In this document: piece by piece, positions 1 through 5,437 of the stretch
Layout of the letters: every line of letters begins with the position of its first letter
How positions within the stretch are numbered: the first letter of the stretch is position 1
Origin: Pseudomonadota bacterium
GTDB taxonomy: Bacteria; Pseudomonadota; Gammaproteobacteria; Burkholderiales; Burkholderiaceae
DNA: 5,437 nt
Assembly (NCBI GenBank): GCA_963205525.1
Contig: CAUJJP010000102.1
Span: 1-5,437, forward strand
Direction: 5' to 3'
Position numbers and translations under genes: made by a program
Notes under the pieces: generated by a model
Told to the model about the DNA's origin: nothing
What the model saw: only the letters and a program-made list of their open reading frames with translations
The model's database searches: none

Positions 1-143
1 AAGCCACCGCTCATGTTGTCGGCCGCGAGGCCGCCGTTCAGGGTGTCGTTGCCGCTGCCGCCGATCAGGCTGTCGTTGCCGCCACCGCCGGAAAGCGAGT
101 TGTTGCCCTGGTTGCCGGTCAGCGTGTCATTGCCGCTGCCGCC
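1..143 (-). repeat. RTX calcium-binding nonapeptide repeats in the protease
   Basis: Residues 552-596 of the protease are five consecutive nine-residue units of the GGxGxDxLx type: GGSGNDTLT, GNQGNNSLS, GGGGNDSLI, GGSGNDTLN and GGLAADNMS, with another Gly-Gly starting at the window edge. Units 1, 3 and 4 match the consensus. Unit 2 has Asn where the calcium-binding Asp is expected, and unit 5 has Ala-Ala for the central Gly-x. Such repeats form a parallel beta-roll that binds Ca2+ between turns and drives folding after export. The total number of repeats cannot be known because the gene leaves the window. Confidence 0.93.
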
Positions 144-1796
144 GATTGCGTTCTCGATCAGCGAGCGCAGATCGCCGTTGAACAGCAAGGCGTTGTAGAT
201 GTTGCCGCTGGCGTTGCGACCCGCCGTGAAGGCATCCAGGTCGGCCAGCTGGGCGGTGGAGAACACCGAGTGGCCGCCCGGGGTGAGGTCGACGTTGACG
301 CCCGTGGCGTAGGCGCTGAGGTCGTAGGTGTCGACGCCGTCGCCGTCCCACAGGGTGGCGAAGATGCGATTGCCGCCGGGCTGCAGAGCGATGTTGCCGT
401 CGATGACGGTGTTGCCGCTGCCGGGTGCCCAGGTGTAGACCGTGTTGCCGGCGTTGGCGGTGAAGTCCGCTCCGTAGATGTACTGCAGCGCCTGGATGTC
501 GTACATCATGTACGTCTGTGCAAAGCCCCAGGTCTCGTTCGTGTAGCCGCCGAGCCCACCGCCCACGAATGAGCGGTAGGTCATGATGGAGTACTCCATC
601 GAGTCGGTGGCACCTGGCAGCACAGGGGCACCGGCGCCGAACTCATTGCTCGCATCGTGGCCGTGCTTGAGGCCCAGGGCGTGGCCGAGTTCGTGGATGA
701 CGGTGGTGTAGTCGTAGTTGCCGGTGGTGGGGTTGTCGCCCGAGCCGCCGAACCAGACGTCACCTGCGTGCATGTTGCCGCCCGGGAAGTCGGCCACGCG
801 CGCAGTGCTTACCACGCCACTGGAGGTGTTGGCCACGCGCAGGGTGCTGGTGCCAACCCCGGCGCCGGCATAGGTGACGCTCAAGCCCGTAAATGCTTCT
901 ACCGACAGGCCGGTGGCTGCCGGAAGCTGGGTGTACTGGCTCTGGTTGAGGATGGCATGGATTGACTGCAGCTGGCTGGCCGAGAGCTGGGCAAAACCGG
1001 TGGAATAGTTGGGCTGGCCTGGGGTGCTGAAATAACCGGCCTGGTAGTCACCGGTCTGATCCGGGTCGCTGTAGCTGATGGAGTTGTCGCTCCAATTGGT
1101 GCCCCAGAGAACACCATCGAGCGTGTTGTTGCCGGTATAGGTGGGCGGGTTGCCGAGGGTGAATTCCCAGGGCTCGCTGTTGCCGTTCTGGGGATGGAGG
1201 TCATCATCCGTGACGGCGCCGGGAGTCCGGGTGTACTGGGGCAGTGACCAGTCCACTTCGCTGTCTGGGGGCAGTTCACCCAGGACCGGTCCCGGCACCG
1301 GCCCCGGGATCGGGCCGGGCACCGGCCCGCCGTCCGGGCCGACGCCTGGATCGGGATCGGCCACCTTCGGCGGCTTGGCGGGGTCGTCAGCCGACGGTGT
1401 CAGAGGTGTCAAAGGTACGACGGGAGTGAGCCCGGTCGCGGGGGCCTCCGGGGTGTCGGCCGGACCGATCGGGGCGGGACCCATCGGGGCCGGGTCGGCG
1501 GGGTGGGTCGGGCTCAGGAGCGAAGCGTCGGTCACTTTGAGGTTCAAATCCGCGGCACCCGCAACGGCTGCCGTGGCAGCAGGAGGCGCCGCCAGGGAGA
1601 CGGGGTTCGGGTTTGCACTGGCCGAAGCTGCCGTGGCCAGCGTGGCGTCCTGTACTGCGGCGGCGCCGCCCATGTCGCCAGTGACCGCCGACGACTTGCC
1701 GTGACCCTCCGTGGAGACGAGCACGAGCGCCTCCAGGCCAGGTTGCAGCGATCCTGGGGTGCCGCGAACGGCGGCGCCGTGTTCGGTTCTGGCCAT
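1..1796 (-). CDS. Serralysin-like M10 zinc metalloprotease with RTX repeats (C-terminus beyond window)
   Basis: Secreted zinc endopeptidase of the serralysin (M10B) group; 598 residues are visible and the reading frame is still open at position 1. Seen: residues 1-28 show no Sec signal; residues about 45-178 are rich in Ala, Pro and Gly; the catalytic domain runs from about 225. The zinc site HELGHALGLKH is at 368-378 (bases 663-695; His368, His372, His378, catalytic Glu369). The Met-turn SIMTY is at 403-407, with Met405 and Tyr407 spaced as in serralysin. DIQALQYIYG (433-442) and ENAIGGSGND (548-557) also match the family. RTX nonapeptides begin at 552. The ATG at 1796 is the only start after an in-frame TGA at 1848-1850. 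Family knowledge: such proteins fold on binding calcium outside the cell and carry a C-terminal type I secretion signal, here out of view. It is the likely cargo of the upstream transporter genes. The N-terminal extension is unusual, since serralysins normally have only a short propeptide. Confidence 0.95.
   Translation of the reverse strand, partial: MARTEHGAAVRGTPGSLQPGLEALVLVSTEGHGKSSAVTGDMGGAAAVQDATLATAASASANPNPVSLAAPPAATAAVAGAADLNLKVTDASLLSPTHPADPAPMGPAPIGPADTPEAPATGLTPVVPLTPLTPSADDPAKPPKVADPDPGVGPDGGPVPGPIPGPVPGPVLGELPPDSEVDWSLPQYTRTPGAVTDDDLHPQNGNSEPWEFTLGNPPTYTGNNTLDGVLWGTNWSDNSISYSDPDQTGDYQAGYFSTPGQPNYSTGFAQLSASQLQSIHAILNQSQYTQLPAATGLSVEAFTGLSVTYAGAGVGTSTLRVANTSSGVVSTARVADFPGGNMHAGDVWFGGSGDNPTTGNYDYTTVIHELGHALGLKHGHDASNEFGAGAPVLPGATDSMEYSIMTYRSFVGGGLGGYTNETWGFAQTYMMYDIQALQYIYGADFTANAGNTVYTWAPGSGNTVIDGNIALQPGGNRIFATLWDGDGVDTYDLSAYATGVNVDLTPGGHSVFSTAQLADLDAFTAGRNASGNIYNALLFNGDLRSLIENAIGGSGNDTLTGNQGNNSLSGGGGNDSLIGGSGNDTLNGGLAADNMSGG
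1278..1325 (-). repeat. Four tandem 12-base units encoding Pro-x-Pro-Gly in the protease N-terminal linker
   Basis: Residues 158-173 of the protease read PVPG-PIPG-PVPG-PVLG, encoded by four imperfect 12-base tandem units. They sit near the end of a longer Pro/Ala/Gly-rich stretch that ends about 50 residues before the catalytic domain. The composition suggests an extended or semi-flexible spacer. In-frame 12-base units can expand or contract without breaking the frame. The function is inferred from composition only. Confidence 0.8.
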
Positions 1797-1802
1797 CGTT
1801 TG

Positions 1803-1807
1803 TCTCC
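1803..1807 (-). promoter_or_regulatory. Ribosome binding site of the protease gene
   Basis: On the minus strand GGAGA precedes the ATG at 1796, with seven bases between GGAG and the start codon. This is a good Shine-Dalgarno match and supports the start choice. It forms the end of one copy of the 12-base direct repeat described for the leader, so its accessibility could depend on leader folding. Confidence 0.75.
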
Positions 1808-1895
1808 GGTGAACGGTGGTCGATGATTTGCCTGTGTCTGTCGGCCATCAATCCCCACGGTTGCAGGGGGGAATGGGATGCAGCGGTGCCGACTC

Positions 1896-1911
1896 TCCGG
1901 TGAACACCGGA
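1896..1911 (-). repeat. Perfect 16-base inverted repeat after the glycosyltransferase stop
   Basis: TCCGGTG-TT-CACCGGA on the minus strand is a perfect palindromic pair; as RNA it would form a six-base-pair stem with a four-base loop. It starts 11 bases past the glycosyltransferase stop codon. No run of T follows, so it is not a standard intrinsic terminator. It could be an RNA hairpin that processes or protects the transcript between the transporter genes and the protease, or a binding site for a dimeric regulator. Confidence 0.5.
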
Positions 1912-1921
1912 TCCACCCTGC

Positions 1922-3181
1922 TCAGGCGGGTCGATCGCTTGCGGCCGCCGGCTTCGTGACAAGTTTGTTCAGCAGTGCCAACTGGGCGGGCAGGCAGCGT
2001 TTGCGCAAGTTGTAATGGTTCACAACCCATTGCCGCCCGGCGGCGCCGAGGTTCTGGCGCAGTGGCTGGTCTGCGAGCAAGCGGCAGATCGCTTCCACGA
2101 GCCCGGCGCCGTCGAAAAAGTCGAACAGCAAGCCGTTGCGCCCGTCATCGATGAGCTCGCAGACGGGCGGCGTGGCGGACGCGACGATCGGTGCCCCCAC
2201 GGCCATGGCCTCCAGCAGCGACCACGAGAGCACGAAGGGATAGGTCAGGTAGACGTGGGCGCGGCTGATCTGCAGCAGCTTCACGAAGGCCGGGTAGGGC
2301 AGGGTGCCGGTGAAGTGCACTCGCGAGAGGTCGACGCGACCGTCGAGTTCGGCGAGCAGCTTCTGGCGCCAGTTTTCGGCGTCCCTGGGGGGCGGGCCGT
2401 AGCTGGTCTTGTCGCGTCCGACGATCACCACCTGGGCCTTTGGGCGGCGCTGCAGCAGCGCCGGCAGGGCGCGCATGAAGACGTGGAAACCGCGGTAGGG
2501 CTCGAGGCCGCGGCTGACGAAGGTGACGACCTCGTCGTCCTGGCCCAGGCTGCGGCCGTCGGCCTGGCTGAAGCGGGCGCCCGGATCCGGGTGCAGGGCG
2601 TCGGTGTCTATGCCGTCGTGAATGACGCTCAGGCCCTGGCGGATGGCAGGCGGAAACACGCTGGCCTGCCACTGCGTGGGCGTGATGCCGTGGTCGACGG
2701 CGAAGAAGCTGCTCTGGTGGACCATGTTCCAGGTCCGGATCCGCAGTCGGTCGTCCAGGGTGGCCGGGAACTCGGGGTCGAATCCGACGTCTGCGCCTTC
2801 GCCCTGGTAATAGAACTCAAAGTAGCCCAGGATGCGCGCCGCCGGGAAGACGTCGCGCAGGTACAGCAGTTCGCCCCAGGCGGCGTGGCCGCACACCAGG
2901 TCGGGCACGAAGCCCTGCTGCCGCAGCTTGTGCGCCACCCGCGCCACCGCCTGCCCGCGCAGCACCGCAGCTTCCACGTTGCGCAGGTAGGGGTGGACGC
3001 CGGCGGTGGGTTCGCGGGCCGGGCGGTAGTCCAGCCGGCGCAGCCCCGCTGGAGGCGGCACGCCGGCCAGGTTGCTCGCGTCGCCGAGTGCCAGCACCTG
3101 GGCGCCGGGCAGGCGCTGCAGGGCGTGCGCCAGATGCCGGTACTGACCGGGGAAGTTCTGGTGGACGAGCAGGATCCGCAT
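1922..3181 (-). CDS. GT-B fold glycosyltransferase, family 4 type
   Basis: Predicted cytoplasmic glycosyltransferase of 419 residues that would transfer a sugar from a nucleotide donor; donor and acceptor are unknown. Seen: the N-terminus MRILLVHQNFPGQYRHLA is typical of the family 4 subgroup whose N-terminal domain is Pfam Glyco_trans_4_3 (recalled, not searched). The acceptor-side domain spans about 1-185, with GHAAWGELLYLRD at 98-110. The C-terminal nucleotide-sugar domain follows, with FVSRGLEPYRG at 221-231, VVIVGRD at 251-257, and SLLEAMAVGAPIVAS at 321-335. Glu324 is the second Glu of the usual E-x7-E motif; Phe316 replaces the first. No membrane segment or signal peptide is evident. 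The ATG fits the family N-terminus. It begins 10 bases after the HlyD stop with no strong ribosome binding site, suggesting coupled translation. Lying between exporter and RTX cargo, it might glycosylate the cargo or a surface polymer; neither is shown. Confidence 0.9.
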   Translation of the reverse strand: MRILLVHQNFPGQYRHLAHALQRLPGAQVLALGDASNLAGVPPPAGLRRLDYRPAREPTAGVHPYLRNVEAAVLRGQAVARVAHKLRQQGFVPDLVCGHAAWGELLYLRDVFPAARILGYFEFYYQGEGADVGFDPEFPATLDDRLRIRTWNMVHQSSFFAVDHGITPTQWQASVFPPAIRQGLSVIHDGIDTDALHPDPGARFSQADGRSLGQDDEVVTFVSRGLEPYRGFHVFMRALPALLQRRPKAQVVIVGRDKTSYGPPPRDAENWRQKLLAELDGRVDLSRVHFTGTLPYPAFVKLLQISRAHVYLTYPFVLSWSLLEAMAVGAPIVASATPPVCELIDDGRNGLLFDFFDGAGLVEAICRLLADQPLRQNLGAAGRQWVVNHYNLRKRCLPAQLALLNKLVTKPAAASDRPA

Positions 3182-3191
3182 CGCTGCGGGT

Positions 3192-4535
3192 TCAGGGCTC
3201 GCGCATGCCGCGCTGTGCGAACGCGGTCAGCGGCCGCAGCACGTACTCCAGCAGGGTGCGTGGTTCGGTGGTGACGTAGACCTCGGCGGGCATGCCGGGG
3301 CGCATCTCGGCGTCGGTGTAGGCGGCAAGCTCGGCCTTGTCGACTTCGATGCGGGCCACAAACCAGGCCTGGGCGCTGCGCTCGTCGGCGACGCGGTCGG
3401 CCGAGACGGCGGTGACGCGGCCCGCCAGCATGGGCATGCGGCGGTATTCGTAGGCGCTCAGGCGCACCTCGGCGGCGGCGCCGGTGCGCACGTGCTCGAT
3501 GTCGTCAACGCCGATGCGGGCCTCGACGATCAGCGCCTCGCGCGCTGGCACGAGTTCCAGCAGCGGGTCGCGCGGTCCCACCACGGCGCCGGGCGAGCTC
3601 ACCAGCAGCGACATCACCTCGCCGTCCACCGGTGCGCGCACGAGCTGACGGTCCGACATGTCGCGCGCCGGGCGCAGCTGCTCCTCGATCTCGCGCAGCC
3701 GCGCCGTGCTCTCCTTCAGCTCTCCGGCCGCCTGCTGCTGGTACTGGTTGCGCACCTGGGCCGCGCGCAGTTCCAGGTCGGCCAGGCGCTGCTGGGCCAG
3801 GGCGCGCTCGCTGCTGTCCTCGCCGGCGCGCGCCTGGTAGTCGGCAACGGCGCGCTCCAGCGTCAGCAGGCGCGAGCGCTGCACGAAGCCGCCCTCGACG
3901 AGGTCGCGGTTGAGCGCCAATTCCTCGCGCGCCAGCGTCATGCCTTTGCCGGTGGCCTCGATCTGCCCGCCCAGCGCCGCCACCTGCGTCTGGGTGGCCT
4001 GGATCTGCGCGCGCAGCGAGGCTTCCTGCTCCAGCAGCGTCCGGCGCCGGGCGTCGAAGAGCACGCGCTCGCGCCGCTCGTACTCGTCGGCCGCGGGTGC
4101 GGCGCGCACCGTCGCGGGCCGGCTGAAGCTGCTGGCCAGGGCCAGCTCGGCCTCCAGCCGCGCGCGCCGCATGGCTTCGGCGTTCCACTGGTCCTGCTGC
4201 AGGTCGAGCAAGGCGTCGGTGCGCACGTCGCCGATCACCAGCAGGCCCTCACCGGCGGCGACGTGCTGGCCTTCGCGCACCAGAACCTCGCGCACGATGC
4301 CGCCTTCCTGGTGGCGCACGGTGCGGCGGTCGAGCTCGGTCTTCACCACACCGGGCGCGATGACGGCACCCTGCATGGGGGCCAGCACGGACCAGGCCAG
4401 CAGCGCCGACAACACGCTGCCGATGGCCCACAGGGCGCGTCGGCGCAGCCGGTGCAAGGGGTCGAGCTCGGCGGCGCCGGCCAGCGGCTGCCGCAGGCGG
4501 CCGGCGAACCCGTCCGGCGCGATGGCAGGCCTCAT
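3192..4535 (-). CDS. HlyD/PrtE-family membrane fusion protein of type I secretion
   Basis: Periplasmic adaptor linking the inner-membrane ABC transporter to a TolC-like outer membrane channel. Its 447 residues are the usual length. Seen: a short cytoplasmic N-terminus rich in Arg just before a single membrane helix at about 34-53; a first lipoyl half at about 71-103 (HQEGGIVREVLVREGQHV); a long Gln/Glu/Ala/Arg-rich helical hairpin at about 110-292, expected to be coiled coil; a second lipoyl half at about 299-331 (VRAPVDGEVMSL); and a beta-barrel region ending in the typical RPGMPAEVYVTTEPRTLLEY (412-431) followed by LRPLTAF. The start ATG overlaps the ABC stop as ATGA, and a purine-rich AAGGCGGTGGGGGC lies just upstream. 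With the preceding ABC gene it forms a standard PrtD-PrtE pair; the closest functional relatives are likely PrtE, AprE or HasE. Confidence 0.95.
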   Translation of the reverse strand: MRPAIAPDGFAGRLRQPLAGAAELDPLHRLRRRALWAIGSVLSALLAWSVLAPMQGAVIAPGVVKTELDRRTVRHQEGGIVREVLVREGQHVAAGEGLLVIGDVRTDALLDLQQDQWNAEAMRRARLEAELALASSFSRPATVRAAPAADEYERRERVLFDARRRTLLEQEASLRAQIQATQTQVAALGGQIEATGKGMTLAREELALNRDLVEGGFVQRSRLLTLERAVADYQARAGEDSSERALAQQRLADLELRAAQVRNQYQQQAAGELKESTARLREIEEQLRPARDMSDRQLVRAPVDGEVMSLLVSSPGAVVGPRDPLLELVPAREALIVEARIGVDDIEHVRTGAAAEVRLSAYEYRRMPMLAGRVTAVSADRVADERSAQAWFVARIEVDKAELAAYTDAEMRPGMPAEVYVTTEPRTLLEYVLRPLTAFAQRGMREP

Positions 4536-5437
4536 GCCCCCACCGCCTTCGGGCGGCTGCCGGTCGCGGCGTAGCGTGAGATCAGCGCCTGCGGGCGGTC
4601 GAAGCCTTCCAGGGCGCCGTCCACCAGCACCGCCAGCCGGTCCACCGCCACCATCATCGACGGCCGGTGGCCGATGAGCACCACGCTGCAGCCGCGTGCC
4701 TTGAGGCCTTGCAGGGCCTGGGCGAGCGCCGCCTCGCCGTCGGTGTCGAGGTTGGCGTTGGGTTCGTCCAGCACCACCAGCCGCGGCTCGCCGTAGAGGG
4801 CGCGCGCCAGGCCGATGCGCTGGCGCTGGCCGCCGGACAGGCTGGATCCGGCGTCGCCGACCTGTGTCTCGTAGCCCTCGGGCAGGCGCAGGATCATCTC
4901 GTGGGCACCGGCTTCCTGGGCCGCGCGCACCACGGCCGCCGAATCCACCGGGCCGAGGCGGGCGATGTTCTCCGCCACCGTGCCGGCGAACAGCTCGACG
5001 TCCTGCGGCAGATAGCCCAGATGCGGGCCCAGGCGTTCGCGGTCCCAGCGCGAGATGTCCGCGCCGTCCAGTCTCACCACCCCGCCTTGCGGCTGCCAGA
5101 TGCCCAGCAGCAGGCGCGCGAGGGTGGACTTGCCCGAGGCGCTGGGGCCGATCAGGCCCAGGGTCTGCCCCGCCTCGAGCGTGAAGGACACGCCCTTGAT
5201 CACCGGCGGCCGGCTCGGTCCGGCACCGAACACGAGCTTGTCGACCTCCCGCCGCCCGACCGGTGTCGGCAACTCGACCGCCTCGTCGCCGTCTTCAGCC
5301 TGGCCGCTGTCTGCGCGGTTGACGCCACTGACGCCGCTGACGCCGCTGACGCCGCTGACGCCGTGACCGGCGCCGGGCGCGCTCAGGCGCTGCCAGGCGC
5401 CGCGCGCCTCGACCAGCGACTTCCAGCCGCCGATCAG
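4532..5437 (-). CDS. Type I secretion ABC transporter, PrtD/AprD type (N-terminus beyond window)
   Basis: Inner-membrane ATPase that recognises and exports the cargo. Only the last 301 residues are visible; the frame is open to the window edge. A TTG at 5272 is an internal Leu, not a start. Visible residues 1-18 (WKSLVEARGAWQRL) are the end of the membrane domain in PrtD-type proteins; membrane helices are outside. A Gly/Ser/Asp-rich linker at about 19-55 contains five Gly-Val-Ser/Asn units. The nucleotide-binding domain has Walker A GPSASGKST (97-105, bases 5123-5149), Q-loop Gln145 in GYLPQDVELFAGTVAENIA, signature LSGGQRQRIGLARAL (from 200), Walker B LVVLDEPNANLD (from 220) and H-loop His257. 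All ATPase motifs are intact. The stop overlaps the HlyD start by four bases. The closest match by eye is the PrtD/AprD/HasD group, not HlyB. An unusual point is the lengthened linker. Confidence 0.95.
   Translation of the reverse strand: MIGGWKSLVEARGAWQRLSAPGAGHGVSGVSGVSGVSGVNRADSGQAEDGDEAVELPTPVGRREVDKLVFGAGPSRPPVIKGVSFTLEAGQTLGLIGPSASGKSTLARLLLGIWQPQGGVVRLDGADISRWDRERLGPHLGYLPQDVELFAGTVAENIARLGPVDSAAVVRAAQEAGAHEMILRLPEGYETQVGDAGSSLSGGQRQRIGLARALYGEPRLVVLDEPNANLDTDGEAALAQALQGLKARGCSVVLIGHRPSMMVAVDRLAVLVDGALEGFDRPQALISRYAATGSRPKAVGA
4543..4556 (-). repeat. Small GC hairpin just upstream of the HlyD-family start
   Basis: Minus strand CCGCC-CGAA-GGCGG gives five G-C pairs around a four-base loop, seven bases before the HlyD start codon and inside the ABC coding end. 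It includes the AAGG that could act as a ribosome binding site. A ribosome finishing the ABC gene would melt it, fitting translational coupling. In such GC-rich DNA a short stem like this may arise by chance. Confidence 0.35.
5318..5362 (-). repeat. 9-base tandem repeat encoding Gly-Val-Ser in the ABC linker
   Basis: Five 9-base units in a row: three identical (GGCGTCAGC on the minus strand), one with a single base change, and one ending in AAC, giving (Gly-Val-Ser)4-Gly-Val-Asn. They lie between the membrane domain and the nucleotide-binding domain of the transporter. The unit length is a multiple of three, so slippage would change only linker length and keep the frame. Confidence 0.9.

Larger units (their letters stand above)
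1797..1921 (-). promoter_or_regulatory. Intergenic leader of the protease gene with a duplicated 12-base element
   Basis: This is the only sizeable non-coding gap in the window. The 12-mer GTTCACCGGAGA (minus strand) occurs at 1894-1905 and again at 1803-1814, 91 bases apart; the second copy contains the protease ribosome binding site. Upstream TCCGGTG (1905-1911) is complementary to CACCGGA in either copy, so two seven-base-pair structures exclude each other: a local hairpin, or a long-range stem covering the binding site. I see no convincing -35/-10 pair and no T-run, so whether this leader holds a promoter or is only a spacer within a long transcript is open. A regulatory role is inferred. 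Confidence 0.45.

Noticed and set aside
1141..1704. Plus-strand 187-codon Gly/Ala/Pro-rich frame
   Set aside because: It is the reverse reading of the protease proline-rich linker; the apparent low-complexity protein is a by-product of that repeat.
1896..1911. Intrinsic transcription terminator after the glycosyltransferase
   Set aside because: The hairpin is short and is followed by GAGTCGG rather than a T-run, so it does not meet the terminator pattern.
1387..1962. Minus-strand 191-codon frame overlapping the protease N-terminus and the leader
   Set aside because: It is out of frame with the protease, Arg/Gly/His-rich without motifs, and the protease frame has the proper ribosome binding site and continues into a recognised domain.
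2015..3274. Long plus-strand open frame (419 codons) opposite the glycosyltransferase
   Set aside because: It is antisense to a clear glycosyltransferase; its translation has no recognisable motif and is rich in Ala, Val, Gly and Gln as expected from reading GC-rich codons backwards.
3492..4574. Plus-strand open frame of 360 codons opposite the HlyD-family gene
   Set aside because: Its composition (Leu, Ala, Gln, His, Arg) mirrors the coding strand, it has no family features, and it overlaps a confident gene along nearly its full length.
5270..5272. TTG as the start of the ABC protein, giving a stand-alone ATPase of 246 residues
   Set aside because: The same frame stays open upstream to the window edge and encodes the WKSLVEARGAWQRL segment typical of the end of the PrtD membrane domain, so the TTG is an internal Leu codon.
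5318..5362. CRISPR-like or regulatory DNA repeat
   Set aside because: Units are only nine bases, contiguous without spacers, and in frame within a coding region; a protein linker repeat explains them.

Overview
The window is a compact, leftward-reading (minus-strand) gene cluster for type I secretion of a calcium-dependent metalloprotease. All four coding regions lie on the minus strand. In transcription order they are: an ABC transporter of the PrtD/AprD type (4532 to beyond 5437, N-terminus outside the window), a HlyD/PrtE-type membrane fusion protein (3192-4535), a GT-B glycosyltransferase (1922-3181), and a serralysin-like RTX metalloprotease (1796 to beyond position 1, C-terminus outside the window).

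The organism is probably a high-G+C Gram-negative proteobacterium. The codons are strongly biased to G/C in the third position, and the ABC + HlyD pair implies an outer membrane to cross. A betaproteobacterium of the Burkholderiales or a Lysobacter-like gammaproteobacterium would fit, but nothing here fixes the genus.

Layout: the first three genes are packed tightly. The ABC stop and HlyD start overlap as ATGA, and 10 bases separate HlyD from the glycosyltransferase, so they are almost certainly one translationally coupled operon. A 125-base gap (1797-1921) then precedes the protease. It contains a 12-base sequence present twice, one copy in a perfect inverted repeat and the other overlapping the protease ribosome binding site. 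No T-rich terminator is visible, so read-through from the transporter genes is possible. The remaining non-coding DNA is negligible.

How the genes work together (inference from family knowledge): the ABC protein and HlyD protein would form the inner-membrane part of a channel completed by a TolC-like outer membrane protein, which is not in this window. The downstream RTX protease is the likely cargo: it has no Sec signal, an intact HELGHALGLKH zinc site and glycine-rich RTX repeats. The role of the glycosyltransferase between exporter and cargo is unknown. The most unusual points are this glycosyltransferase, the roughly 200-residue Ala/Pro/Gly-rich N-terminal extension on the protease, a tandem Gly-Val-Ser repeat in the ABC linker, and the mutually exclusive base-pairing possible in the protease leader. 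I do not see a wholly new system; this is a variant of a known secretion module.
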